From Sipunculus nudus (taxonomy: Eukaryota > Annelida > Sipuncula > Golfingiida > Sipunculidae), in assembly GCA_026874595.1 (NCBI GenBank), contig CM049313.1, forward strand, positions 69,434,659 through 69,498,658: a stretch of 64,000 nt of DNA. The letters are read 5' to 3'. Shown piece by piece: positions 12,931-25,587 of the stretch. How positions within the stretch are numbered: position 1 is the stretch's first letter; each line of letters opens with the position of its first letter. A program made the position numbers and the translations under genes. The notes beneath the pieces were generated by a model, which saw only the letters and a list, made by a program, of their open reading frames with translations, was not told the origin of the DNA and ran no database searches.

Positions 12931-14400
12931 TAAATAATCATTTTCAATAATATGTGTAGTCTCTCACGCTATTGGTTTATTTTGATGATATACAAACGTT
13001 TATAAAACAAAATTTTCCAGGCACACGGATTACATCCCATTGACCTGTTTTATGTGTATTGTTCTATATATGGGAGGAAACACAATCAACGTGTGGCTGT
13101 TTACACTTACAAAGTAGCGTGACCAGAGGTTCCGATCAATCGCGACGACTCCCAACTTTGCAACTGATCGCGCCCGATATAAGTTTCTTTCCACTGATGT
13201 ACAGGAATTAGAAACGATTTTATAACGAAACATTGGCAGCTCCCGTACCTTAATATTTCAAGGAGTAAGGACAATAATTTGTGTATATCTAACGTACTTG
13301 TATGCGAATAGACCCTTTGAAAAGTGTACGAGACAAAGTGACGCCTGTACGTATATAACACCATGGATATGTCGATCAGAATTGGCCAGGTATATATGTC
13401 AGGTATTCCGCAAGTTAAAGAATTAGTCACCAATTAAGGAGGGGGTATATATAATACTAAGGAATAAGGCCAGTCGAGAAGTAGGTCATACATAGAGTTA
13501 TATATAGAAAATACCGACAAGAATATGCATCATATACCAGTAGAACGGGAAGGAAACAGAAATTAAAAGATATTTGCAATGTGGAGGTAGAGTGGCCGAC
13601 ATATTGCCGACTTTTAATATTATATAGCCCGTGTTGCCTGATGTTAATCTTCTTATATCTCTCTCGTTGTCAGAAGGACTGTGACGTCTATACTAAAATG
13701 TAATAAAAAACATTTCCGGAAATGCAGTTCTTTTAAACGTCCATTATTATGACGTCATCAGGTTAGATTTGGTGCAACAATCTGTCACATAAAGTATTGT
13801 CATCATCGTTTTAGCAAGGTGTTTGTTTGGTTGTAAAGAGAAGCTGGTTGCCCGATTACTGGTAGATCATCGGCAAAAGTAGCCTCGCTTAAATGCGGAA
13901 ATCCGTTTGAACATTTGAGCTAATGTTAAGTATATGATGGTGAACCTATGTCTAGATGTAAATAAATGTTTTTAAACAGGTTTTAAGACATGAAAGGGAT
14001 GATATTTTAGGGTGTCCCTATGAAGTTTCGGAAACAGTATTCTGCATTTGTGCCTCGTGTTATCTCCTTTCTGTTCAGAAACAAGAACCATTTTCGGTTC
14101 AGCATGTTACGAACATGGTTCAAACAAAGCTGAGACCGTAGCACGATAACACCTAGATGTTCGCAACCAAAGGTCCCCCCCTCCGGGCATTGACTCCCCT
14201 AACGGAGGTTATAAGTGTGGCAGAAAGTACTTAAGTACTTATACGAGTCATGGATCAGGCGCAAGTCCTGATACAGGAACAGTCAAGACTTAATTTAAGC
14301 GAAACATTCATCTCTAAGTACATGTTTTTCACGATAGGTCATGGCACTTAGAAGCGCTAATTTACGGCATCACAACCTAAATTGGTTCCAGTGCATAAGC
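12931..14400. other. Intergenic DNA, no gene seen
   Basis: This is mixed-composition, non-repetitive sequence. A perfect CRE palindrome, TGACGTCA, sits at 13750-13757. Open readings around 13.03-13.43 kb overlap in different frames and show no domain. Confidence 0.6.
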
Positions 14401-14410
14401 TTTACTTATG

Positions 14411-14413
14411 TAT

Positions 14414-14497
<84 letters not shown>

Positions 14498-14622
14498 ATA
14501 TATATCGGTATATATATCGATATATAAAGGTATATATATAATTAATAATAAATCAAATTTGAATGTATATATATATATATTTATCGGTATATATAGGTAT
14601 ATATATGTATAAATTAATAATA
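14411..14622. repeat. (TA)n array with cggtatatata interruptions
   Basis: There is a pure TA run at about 14417-14493, then repeats of tatatatcgg. The flanking words aattaataataaatcaaattt (about 14540) and aattaataataaatcagattt (about 14612) are near-identical, which suggests slippage duplication of the tract edge. Confidence 0.9.
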
Positions 14623-14663
14623 AATCAGATTTGTGCTCAATGAACTCAGGAAAATTGCAGATA

Positions 14664-14885
14664 CATATAGAGCGTGGTGGTGTAATGTTTAGGGCGCTGG
14701 ACCCGTGACCACAAGGTTTTGGGTTCGGGTCCCGTTTTGCCCACTATTAGCCAAAGTCTCTACCACAAGGGTACGCCTTCTCGGCCAGGAGTGAATTGGT
14801 ACTGGTTTTGCAAATGTAGAACGCATGCAAAATTGGCATGCAAATGTAGAACGAATAATCTTCAAGTGCCAAAAATCCCCAGGGA
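14664..14885 (+). mobile_element. tRNA-derived SINE
   Basis: A polymerase III A-box-like tggtgtaatgtttaggg lies at 14678-14694 and a B-box-like ggttcgggtcc at 14722-14732. The spacing is about 28 nt edge to edge, as in tRNA-derived SINEs. The downstream body has a direct duplication of tgcaaatgtagaacg (about 14808 and 14839). It does not fold as an intact tRNA gene by eye. The 3' end is uncertain. Confidence 0.65.
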
Positions 14886-15043
14886 GCCGAGAAAAGCTAC
14901 GAAATGAACAGGCCGGAAAGACCAGAAAGTGTAAAGTAGGAATGGACTGATATCGTCGGTGAAATCAGACTATAAACTTTACCTTCAGTGCATGTAAATG
15001 CATCTGGACATATAGAACTATATATTATATTATGTACTTTATC

Positions 15044-15047
<4 letters not shown>

Positions 15048-15079
<32 letters not shown>
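15048..15079. repeat. (TA)n array, left side of the LTR-like insertion
   Basis: Pure TA repeat ending exactly at the tgttacgg boundary. Confidence 0.9.
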
Positions 15080-15940
<861 letters not shown>

Positions 15941-16094
15941 GTTTTACCTAATACACGCAAATATTACTGAATTGGCATTCAATTTCATAGCAACCATTAG
16001 CCTTCCTTTGTCTCAGTTAATTTCATTCCGCCATATATGACTACTCAGAGTGTACGACTCTGCTGCTTTGGGTTTGTGGGCTTCGATTCTACAA

Positions 16095-16375
16095 CCCACA
16101 ATGCACCGGGGCTTCAACATACAAATGCAGATGGCAGATGCAGTAAAGAAGGTAAAGTAGTCCGTTCAAGGACACTGGATAAGAATTGTTTCAAGGCAAA
16201 TTACATGGACATGTGTGTTTCTGTGGTAAGCACTTTAAAGGAATAAGTAATATTTTGTAAGCTTTTGCAAAGAAAGAAGGTGCTTCTTTCAACAGTAACA
16301 AAATCTTTATTTTAAAGTTTGACATATTGTCCAAGCCGTCCCACAAGGCCCACCAGGAAGATATTCGTTATTAGT
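16095..16375 (+). repeat. Dispersed repeat, copy A (pairs with 61650-61925)
   Basis: It shares gtagtccgttca, ggataagaattg, aaggcaaatta, gtaacaaa(a/g)t and a terminal gtcc...ccc with the 61.7-kb copy in the same order and spacing. It includes a short open reading VVRSRTLDKNCFKANY, matched in the other copy as VVRSHMLDKNCIKANY, but neither copy is open for long. Family unknown. Confidence 0.65.
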
Positions 16376-16439
16376 AGAAACGCCCTCTGGTGGAAGGTTG
16401 TCCACGGTATACGTGCAGGGAGTGCCTAAAACGTTTATA

Positions 16440-17130
16440 TGCAGATATGATATATATTTCGAAATAAATCCATTTGTTTATTTGAATTTAATTGAAGTGT
16501 AATAAGACCGGTTATTAAAACTGCTTAATTACTTAGTAACTCAATTACTTTGCGCAGGCTGACCACGCCAAAATGGGAGCATTTTGCTGAGAAGAGCAGC
16601 AGACTTTATTGTATATTTATATCAAAGTGTATGCGCTTTTCTTAAAAATTCAGATCGATCCTGGAAAGAAATGTACAAACGCGCTGAAAGCGAGTAAATA
16701 TGTCTGAAACCGATGTTATATACAGTGCTACCCAGACGAAATCTTGTCTCTATCATTTCCATAAATACAGTTTATTATTAACACATATAGTTGTACATTA
16801 GTTTGAACTGAAACTCACCTGAATAAGAATCAATTAAGTCTTATAAATAATGTTACATATTTCTGCCCATTTTACAACTTTTGAGACTTTGTCTTGACAC
16901 CGACTTGGGGTTAATTTTTGACACTGGAAGCAAATATGGCGACATTGACGCGGCACGAGGTTGAACGAAAAATCAATTTTAATCAATTAATTCTGGTATC
17001 TGGATTGTGTGTACTTGTGCATAGAGCAGGGACTAACTGATACTTACAGACATATGCGTAATTATTATTTTACTGTATTTTTTCCTGCTATACGCCCTTC
17101 TTATAAAACAACATGTTGCTTTGCTTTTCT
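16440..17130. other. Intergenic DNA, no gene seen
   Basis: AT-rich non-repetitive sequence with no convincing coding or RNA feature. Confidence 0.6.
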
Positions 17131-17149
17131 ACTGACCCCATGGTTTTCC

Positions 17150-17265
17150 CCCTGGAGGTTCTGTCCCTTCTCATGTTGTATACACTACTTACCATCCCAG
17201 TGTAAAGTCTTCGGGTTACCCCATCCTCACCCCCACCCCATTTCAGGTTACCCCTGGAGAACCTT
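17150..17265 (-). repeat. Fragment of the GGGGTAAcCTGAAAT dispersed repeat
   Basis: On the minus strand it reads ggggtaacctgaaatgggg...ggggtaacccgaagactttacac. The segment at about 39725-39765 has the same order: ggttacctgaaatggggg...tatcctgacgtctttacac. The two are copies of one interspersed element. Confidence 0.55.
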
Positions 17266-17635
17266 GAATTGATTTCCGAATACTCTCACTGCATGTTATA
17301 GTCTTAACCTAATTTAAAGTATAAGCCCCGTACTGGTCCGATAACCCCCTCGATGATTTAGCTGAATTATAAATCCTTATGCCAATAACTTGTAATATAT
17401 TATCATAATAGACCATGTGAGATACAATATTAAAAAAATGGAATAAATCACAAAATATTCAAATGTTATTTATATATAGTTAATTATATTTATATTGACT
17501 CATACACTTCACTCAAGCGTATGAAATATTACATACAAGCACAAGATATTAGAAAGATTCAAACTAATACGAGATATCATTAAGAAAAAAAAGTTACATG
17601 AAGTTAAGTAAATAATTATAATAAATTACTGTATT

Positions 17636-18040
17636 GAAAGGGTAATCTGAAACCGTGAAGGGGTAATAAAAAATTGTAAAGGGGTAATCCGAAATCGAAA
17701 AGGTGTAATCTGATATCGTTTTCAAGTTCTTTAATATAAACATATTTATTTTACATGGATTGTACAAATTGTTATTATAACTAATCAAGACACTCTCCAT
17801 GGCTCGGATGATGGCGTTCGGTGATATAAAGGGGTGGAGGAAACCGGAGAACCGGAGAAAACGAAAGGCTTTAGACGGGCAACTAAAACCCACTCTCATT
17901 TCCACGCCGGGAATCAAACCCGAATCGCCAGCGGAGAAAGCGGAGCGTTTTACCCCTCGACTGTCCCGGCCACAGGGGTAATCTGAAGTTCTATTTCAAA
18001 TTACTATAGGGGTAATCTGAAATCGATTTTAGATTACCCA
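17636..18040. repeat. Cluster of GGGGTAATCTGAAATCG motifs with a 30-bp palindrome
   Basis: At least five variants of ggggtaatctgaaatcg occur (about 17639, 17680, 17702, 17976 and 18009). The last forms a near-perfect 30-bp palindrome at 18010-18039: arms gggtaatct/agattaccc around a central aaatcgattt. A SINE has inserted inside the cluster at 17795-17972. Confidence 0.7.
17795..17972 (-). mobile_element. tRNA-derived SINE, minus orientation
   Basis: Read on the minus strand it begins ggccgggacagtcgaggggt, an A-box-like head. A B-box ggtttgattcc follows (+ strand 17910-17920), then a body with ggagaaccggagaaaa-type sequence. Head layout and box spacing match tRNA-related SINEs of invertebrates. 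The two open readings overlapping it (one per strand) are incidental. Confidence 0.65.
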
Positions 18041-18051
18041 CTGTATAATAG

Positions 18052-18072
18052 CCCCCCTCCCCCCCCCCCCCT
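18052..18072. repeat. Poly(C) run
   Basis: cccccctccccccccccccc, a homopolymer-rich tract beside the palindrome cluster. Confidence 0.8.
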
Positions 18073-18402
18073 TGATTGTATACTCGGATATAATTTAGCC
18101 ATTATAGCTATAAAAATTAGGTTTTTTTTTTTTTACGAAATGGCTCACCTATAGTGTCAGGTTTTTAGTAATTTAATGTAATTATCGAGTGTTTATTAAT
18201 ATACATCTAAGGCGATATTTATGTAGGTGTGTATAACAGTATTATGTCTCTGGACTTTCAGAAATTGTATCATCACCTGTACCTTTAAAAGAGACACTCT
18301 ACAATTCAAACCAAGAACAAAATATTCACATTTAACCGAACTCTAGCTGAAAATATTAACATGATGTTTAAACTTGAAAAAATACATAAAGTACTAATTT
18401 TA

Positions 18403-18510
18403 TAGGCCAGAATTTACCCCGGTATTTTCTGGCCTAAAATTTACATATGCCCGGTTATAAACTGAGTAAGGGGTATAATCTGGGCTGTTAAACCGGGGTA
18501 ATCGGAAATC
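18403..18510. repeat. Inverted repeat and further GGGGTAAT motifs
   Basis: A perfect 10-bp inverted repeat, taggccagaa (18403-18412) and ttctggccta (18427-18436), encloses a 14-base loop. About 30 bases on are ggggtataatctggg and ggggtaatcggaaatcg, the same family as the cluster at 17.6-18.0 kb. Confidence 0.6.
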
Positions 18511-20001
18511 GCTACACCTGGATTACAGGTCTTGTGGTCCTATATGTTCCATGACCTTGGGTCACGAAGCCCTGAAGGAGAATAGTGAATGGTTTGGCCT
18601 GCTTTGGTTGGCTCTAGCCTTTATGCCAGGAGGCCTTCAAATAGACCTATTGTTTGATTTTTAATAGGTATGTTAATAATTATCCCAAAGCAAATTTATT
18701 GTATCAGTCAAATCTGTGGCCGATCAAAGACATGTCCAAATGCTTGTTGGGACTGCTTGGAGGGGTAATTTTGGCTTCACTACATTCAAACCAGAATTGT
18801 GAGATAATGAGATACACAAGCCCTGATTTTCTTTGCCTGTTTAACTGAAGAATCACCAAATTCCCAGGTAGAAAAAAAAAAAGATTAAATATCACAATTT
18901 ATTTTGAAAATTATTTAAAGAGGCCCAAACCTCAGTTCTTTAATAAATGTTATGTAGGGAATATAAATACAGCCACGTATATCATACAGTTATTACGAGA
19001 GTTGCCCAATGCAGCATGCAATTTTGACATCACTTGAAAGGGTGACACCAGTGTCTTGCGCCCTCTGGTGTTGAATTATTTGCTTCACCACACGCCAGGT
19101 TTTACATGTTTATCCCTATACTTGTTCAGCTGGGGTGAAGAGGTTTTAAAATGAAATTGAACTTTGTTTTAGAGTCTTTCACGCAATCCCACACAAGTCT
19201 CGGAACTCACATTCTTTCTCCAGTAAAAATGTGTATGTGTATAATAAATCCGTCCCTCACAGGAATAGAAGCTTTGTTTGTAACCCCTGGTCACTGCTTT
19301 AAGCACGCATGATGGCCCCATCGTCACGTGGTTTATTGCTATGGACGATCTTATTGCGCGCGGACGGATCAGTAGTCCTGGCTGAATGCTGTAAAAACGT
19401 CTTATAGGTCATATTTAGTTTGATTTACAGTACTATGTACAGCATATATGATCTCATATTTACATCTCACCCGGGACAAGCCACCCATAAATTAGGATTT
19501 TCGGACTATGCATGCGATTGATGCGTTTACTTCTGCGAATTTTATATTTGCAGCTGCTTTATGTCTACTTATTTACTTATTATGCTATTTATGCCGACAA
19601 AGTACATATATATATAAACATATAAATACCCAAGGGACAGATTATGGTTAGCTTATTCATTTAGCTTTATATATATACAAACATCCATGCATGCATATAC
19701 AAGTTCATGGTTGATCAAAGTGCATATACTTAATATACAAACATGATCTCATCTAACTCACCTTTTATGTATAAGGCTTCGCTGTGACTACTTCTTCTGT
19801 TCACATTTGCTACAACTGACATACCGACAATTATAGACAGTGTATATGCGTATATATCTGATCAATGGCATTAAGGACATAAATCACTGTACTGTACTAT
19901 GCTGATATCGACATATGTTAAATTGATAAATCATTTTTTCTCTCTCTTTTTTTTTCTCAATTTCTCTATCTCTCTTTCTCTCTATTTCTCTCTCACTCTC
20001 A

Positions 20002-20033
<32 letters not shown>

Positions 20034-20140
20034 TACAATAACTAAGTGGTTTAATTTATTTGCCAAACATGAGACGCAAAATTCCTTTCCAACACATGTT
20101 TTTCATGCATATGTTGCATATACAACAAATACTGCACTAA
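18511..20140. other. Intergenic DNA, no gene seen; (CT)n/(CA)n tract inside
   Basis: Sequence between 19000 and 19400 is somewhat GC-richer (atgatggccccatcgtcacgtgg at about 19308) and could be regulatory. A (CT)n tract leading into (CA)n lies at about 19939-20034 and creates a false Arg/Glu-rich minus-strand reading. Nothing else is recognisable. Confidence 0.6.

Positions 20141-20142
<2 letters not shown>

Positions 20143-20201
<59 letters not shown>
20143..20201. repeat. (AT)n microsatellite
   Basis: About 29 perfect AT units. Confidence 0.95.
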
Positions 20202-20203
<2 letters not shown>

Positions 20204-20933
20204 ATATACCTGTCCCGACATACTTTATCATTTGTTTTCCAAGTTACCATTTTTTGACAGACATAGCAGTGCTATATATATGAGAGAGAACTGCTACTGT
20301 CCAATTTAAGATTTTCAATTAAATTAATCATGACAAACTAAAATTCGAACTTCTCATAGTAGAAATTTAAATTCACCAAAAAGAGAAGTTCCATGCATGT
20401 ATAACTGCTCCGGTTCGAATTTTAAACTAAATTTTCATTAAAAAAAATATGAAGCCTAGATATAACACCGAACTACCACCTCGTAATATATGTACTAGAG
20501 CAGACTATATAATATTACAAATAAATATTCCTTGGTTTCAATTAAGTATTTAAATCAGTCAGGTTTCTGGCTCTTTAAATATTTTTTTGCAATGACACTT
20601 CCGAAAGAACTCACTGGACAATGCATTGAAGCATCAAGCATTATATATATATATCACAAGTATATTATATATATATTATTATATATTGTATAATCACAAG
20701 ACAACTTAAGCCAATAAAATAAAACAAATAGTCTATCCCTCAGATGTTTTAACCAAGGATTATAAAAAAAGTAACAGCTTATACTTTGGGTCCTTTTACT
20801 ATTATACTATAACTATTGTGGGTTAAAATGTTTTTTTTTTTTTTTTTTGCTATTACACTTACGATTACTTTGTAAACCTGTAATTTTCTATCATTTTTTT
20901 CTATTACTATTACATATTACTAGTACCCCATCC

Positions 20934-20936
<3 letters not shown>

Positions 20937-21002
<66 letters not shown>
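20937..21002. repeat. (AT)n microsatellite
   Basis: About 33 perfect AT units. Confidence 0.95.
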
Positions 21003-21004
<2 letters not shown>

Positions 21005-21289
21005 CCACTATGTGAGCTGTATTAATTATATATATTTGTAACTATTAATTAACTTTTAGTATAACAATAGTAATCAATTCCCTGTTCAATCTGAGTATTT
21101 GTAGGAATCTAACTCCAAACTGCATTGCCTGTTTAAATTATGATTCATATTTCCTAAAAATATTCTCTCAATTAAGCATCACACTGAATAGCAGAGATAA
21201 GCAGTATTCCTGTAAGTATGAAGTGATTGTCACAAAGATTACTGTGGATAATAGGCACTTGAATCACTGTCTTGTTAAAAGTATCACAC

Positions 21290-21760
21290 CAAATCTGCGC
21301 TGAACAAAATGTCTGTTACCGCCCACATGATGCCGCTTTCGCGTTGTCATGGCAAGCGTTGACAGACACCGGCACGTGCCATGAACATTGTGCAAGCTTC
21401 GCTACCGGTTCACTATAAGACCTCCCGCAAAGTGATCTGTTCGTTCAGCAGACGACACTACACTCTTTCCCCGCGACTCATCAAAAGAGAAATTAACAAG
21501 TCTACGTGTCGTCTGCTCAAAGTGTCAAGTGAAAGCTGTTTCGACAGCTGCCCTGACCACACCCTGACAATGACTCGGTATATGTGTCTAACAGTTTATA
21601 TGTGTCTATAGTAGATATTCAATGCAACGATAACCGTGATCACACCTCACTTACCCGAACGCGTCGCCGTCAACGCGGACTACCTGCGCCGTGTATTGGC
21701 CGACACCTGGTCCAGTGGTGACAACAGTGATGTGTGGATCGCTCCTGCACAACATTAAAT
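21290..21760. promoter_or_regulatory. GC-richer island with a 12-bp inverted repeat
   Basis: The island sits between AT microsatellites. It contains a perfect 12-bp inverted repeat, agcagacgacac (21447-21458) and gtgtcgtctgct (21506-21517), with a 47-base spacer, and an E-box CACGTG at about 21374. The 76-residue open reading has no recognisable domain. A regulatory element or a structured RNA are both possible; I favour regulatory. Confidence 0.35.
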
Positions 21761-21876
21761 GTTTATATTAATACAATAATTTGATTCATTAATTAATAAA
21801 TTTTATATAAGTGGATCTGTATATGTTAATTCATCATTCTAATTAATTCGATTTTTATGCAAACAAACAAACATTC

Positions 21877-21877
<1 letters not shown>

Positions 21878-21949
<72 letters not shown>

Positions 21950-21959
21950 AATATATAAA
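21878..21959. repeat. (AT)n microsatellite with atttat interruptions
   Basis: AT repeats broken by two atttat units, followed by a short agagaga run. Confidence 0.9.
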
Positions 21960-22186
21960 GAGAGAAAGACAGAGTAGGAGAGAAATGCAGACTTGAAGCG
22001 ATGCCGACAGACCGCTATCCTGCTATTATATATATAAATGATGAATGTTCTGTCACCTAATACATATGGCGTATGCTGGAAATATATAGAACGATGTTGA
22101 ACTTGGCAGCTATATATGACCACATATAATGATTCTAAATAAATTCATTTCTACAGGTAATATTTCAAATGCATAATGCATGCTGC

Positions 22187-22187
<1 letters not shown>

Positions 22188-22243
<56 letters not shown>
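22188..22243. repeat. (AT)n microsatellite
   Basis: About 27 AT units. Confidence 0.95.
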
Positions 22244-22246
<3 letters not shown>

Positions 22247-22303
22247 CATATACAATATTTATAAGCTACAGCAATAAAGATAAAACAATTCATTTAATAA
22301 AGA

Positions 22304-22328
22304 TCATATATATGTATATATATACATG

Positions 22329-22372
<44 letters not shown>

Positions 22373-22447
22373 ATAGCCATGACCTGTTGCAGATCACACC
22401 ACATCTTAACCATATATACAGACCTTTGTATACAGAAGCTGTTCATG

Positions 22448-22483
<36 letters not shown>
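22304..22483. repeat. Two (AT)n tracts
   Basis: AT-rich tracts at 22304-22370 (interrupted by gtat, catg and aaat) and 22449-22483, separated by about 80 bases of ordinary sequence. Confidence 0.9.
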
Positions 22484-22485
<2 letters not shown>

Positions 22486-23267
22486 GCGGAAATTGAAATT
22501 AACCCCAGTCTGTAAATGTGTACTTGAAACCCCGACGCGATTGCAGGAATATTCAGACTGTTATTCTTGTTACCATGTCAACATCTTCAAGGTGTATGTG
22601 GATGTACATGATATGTGATCCCGTATATCTATGTCAGAGATTGTACTATCATCTGGACAAAAGCTTGTCTGTTATTAATATAACAAAATATCTTAATTAA
22701 TTATTACCAATTACATTTTTTGTATGCCTAGTGGCGTATAGGAAGCATGCAGGGGGCATGCACACAAGCAATGGGGTTACTGCATGCTTCCCCGCATGCA
22801 ATATTAAGCTGAGCGCCTAAGCTTTAAAACTATACTTAAACTAAGAAAAGTTTAATGAAATTTCTGAAAGACAAAATATAATATATTCCAAGATTATCCT
22901 GTATGGCTATTAATGTAATTCGCCCCCCCCCCCCCCCCGAAAAAAAAACAAAACGTGTTACTTAACACGAGTGCACTCTGACTAGCTGATGACCCCCCCC
23001 CCCCCTCCCCCCCATGCACCCGTCACAAATCCCGCTTTTTCAATATAACCTCTTTTTTGGACTATGGTCTCAAACGTCTTCTCTCCCCCCCCCCCCCCCA
23101 ATATAATGATTTTGTTTCTATATCCCTGATGACGTGTAAAGGAAGGATTAGGATATATATATATTTGTCATTGAGGCTTACACGTATATATCTCCATGTT
23201 TTTTTATGCATGAGTAAATCACACAAACACAGACAGGCTACATGTGTTTAAATAATCCTGTCACTCA

Positions 23268-23317
<50 letters not shown>

Positions 23318-24659
23318 ACATGTATATATGCATGCGTGTGTATATGTGATAGAAACATTCATTTTAAAATCGGTAAGCTGCTCATGTTAAGAGATTAAAG
23401 TTTATATACTGAATGCTGCGTAAGTACTAACTCTGTGTCCCTGGGCGATGGTCTCTAAAAGTGCCAATACATTTAAAGCCCTAGCATCATTATTAAAAAG
23501 GCTTTAGAACTGTTGTAGTATAATTATTATCGGAGGGGGCGACATACACTGTATTGGAACTGCATGGTGGCGAAGCTAATCACCACTCTAACCTTCCCCG
23601 GCACAGAAAAAGTCCCGTCTGACCCCTAGTTTATTTGGTTGTATACTGCGCAGCGCCCTGAGTTTTCCTCGCTAACATTCATTATTGATGTATCTCTCCG
23701 CGTGAGGCCGGCTCTACGTTTAAACCCCAGACCAACTAGCCTGAAAACAGCACCCAAACATCAACAAACTGCCAATATACAGGAATAAAAGAAAAACAGG
23801 ACTTCCTAAAAAAAAGAATTTAATGCACAGAGCAGGACAGGGATGCCGCGAAAGAGTACAGTCTCCGGATAAAAAAAAAGTGCACAAATTAATTAGCAGA
23901 CTTATTGCTAGACTTTCATTTTTCTTTCTTTCTTTTCTGTAATGTAATAACTTAATTGTACAGAAACGATTCAAACAATGCTTATATACATACTTGTGTA
24001 TTTTATGTGTTGTGTTTGGCTTAATGAACATTATTTTCTAGAATGTTGTTTGTACGATAACTTTTCAAGCTCTCCCAAGAGTAAAGCAATATCATAACAG
24101 AATTCCAGGATAAACATTTGATTGTGAATTTCTTATAGGATGGCATGCACTATATATCCCTGAAAGTGATTTCAATATTTGTTACTAAAGCGTAAAAATA
24201 AACTCATCGTTAAATTATAAATAAATATATAATATAGATTAAGTATTCTGTATTATATTACATCAGATGCCTATCTAATATTTGAATTGTCCAATTAAAT
24301 ATTACTTAATATATCGAATAAAATGACAGGTCAACAGATGTGAAAGTGTGTGTGTGTTTTATAGGTATACAACTGATCGTTATAGTAAACTGCAATCTGA
24401 TTCGGTGTAAGAAATCATGTCTTTCAGATTACACATAAAACCGTCTGCATGTATAGGTAGGTTTCCCCAATTTCCCTATACCAGGACTATAAATAACTGA
24501 AACCTGAACCCTGTAACAATCAGGCCTATTCAGCATGTGGAATGTCACACAAATCCCTTGAATTAATTTCCGGTAGAGAGGAGGAATTTGCAAAATGCCT
24601 AATTCCCATACATAGAAGATAATTTATCAGATTAGCACAAATACAGGTGAAATTTGGAT
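22484..24659. other. Intergenic DNA with poly(C) runs, no gene seen
   Basis: Poly(C) runs occur at about 22922-22938, 22992-23012 and 23085-23099, and an AT array at 23271-23314. A GCATGC-rich patch lies at 22746-22800, just after a tagtggcgtata word that resembles a transposon end. Sequence at 23550-23720 is GC-richer. No coding exon is recognisable. Confidence 0.6.
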
Positions 24660-25511
24660 TGGGTTTATTCGAATGATAATTGAGGGTCTAATCGCTGCGG
24701 TTTTATTGCTTTGTTACAGCATGTTGAGCGCACCTGGTAGGCGCTGTGATGTCTAATACAGCGCGCAATGAACTTGAAGCTGGCCTGGGATGCAGTGAGA
24801 ATGAAGCAGAGAGAGTAGGATGCTGCTGGAGCGTCCTTAACGCCATATAGCTGGATAACAAAAGCCGTGTAATCTGAAAATTAAAAATCAGTTCTGTGGT
24901 CGGATCTAGCAGGTGGCTACCTGGGGGAGGACAACAAAAGAGACAGATAGACCACATCGCACTTTTCCCGATCTACAATACCCCGGCCGCCATGCAACCT
25001 CGTCTCTTAATGAGGCGGAAAATGAACTCGGCTTCCAAACGTCGCACATCAAAGTACAAACCAGGGTCCGTGCATTTACCATCAGTCGGACCGTTTGGCC
25101 GTAACACGCTTAGTAACTCCAGCCTTACTTAACGCCCGCTAATAGATTTACCGACAATATTTATTCTTGCTTATACTAGGCTGCTGCAAGCACATAAAGC
25201 ACTATTGTCACAAGTCAACTCCATGCGAAAAGCCATATCGATACCTGGTCTTTTAATTACATCTGTTAAATATTAATGCTTGGGTTGGGAGAGCTCGTTA
25301 AGCGCTGGTCGGGCCTAGCCAATGTGCCCGCCTCATGCAAAAAGGCAAGGAATTAAGGCATGTGATTCCGTTACGGCGCGATCTGATTGGCTATTGGATC
25401 TGTCGCGTGCCGCCCGCGTTGCACCGTGACAAGCCCCCGAGAAGTCTATTATATCACCAACATGATACATTATTGTCGAGTCATTTGGTACTGCGCGCGA
25501 GGAGCGACAGC
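24660..25511 (+). promoter_or_regulatory. otp 5' flank, putative promoter and 5' UTR
   Basis: This stretch is markedly GC-richer than its surroundings and runs up to the otp start codon. Visible motifs are a CCAAT box at 25319-25323, two inverted CCAAT boxes (ATTGG) at 25386-25390 and 25393-25397, and a TATA-like ctattatatc at about 25446. At the far end are a Sox-like ctttgtt at about 24708 and an E-box CACCTG at about 24731. Several short upstream ATGs occur, so the transcription start cannot be fixed. The promoter assignment rests on position and base composition. Confidence 0.55.
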
Positions 25512-25587
25512 ATGGATTCCCAAGGACCCGTTTTGGCTTCACTACCTGAAAAATCTTCGGATGGTCTTCTAGCGGGCGTACCGACCG
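25512..25587 (+). CDS. otp: otp coding exon 1 (start codon, 25 residues plus one base)
   Basis: The ATG at 25512 has a good Kozak context (A at -3, G at +4). The reading frame gives 25 residues beginning MDSQGPVLASLPEKS and ends with one base of a split codon directly before a consensus donor, gtaagt, at 25588. That phase-1 end completes to GCA (Ala) with the first two bases of exon 2, and Met-Lys-Val follows. The frame is open upstream to an earlier ATG at 25335 that has a weak context, so a longer N-terminus cannot be excluded. If this exon were wrong, translation could begin at the Met at 29527. From memory, vertebrate OTP also has a very short first coding exon ending just before a Met-Lys, which supports the assignment but was not verified by alignment. 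No transcript evidence is available. Confidence 0.78.

Noticed and set aside
14664-14740. Functional tRNA gene
   Set aside because: A and B boxes are present, but acceptor and anticodon stems do not pair convincingly. SINE head preferred.
22729-23015. Second CAGTGGCGTA-type hAT element starting at tagtggcgtata
   Set aside because: No matching right end or target duplication could be found.
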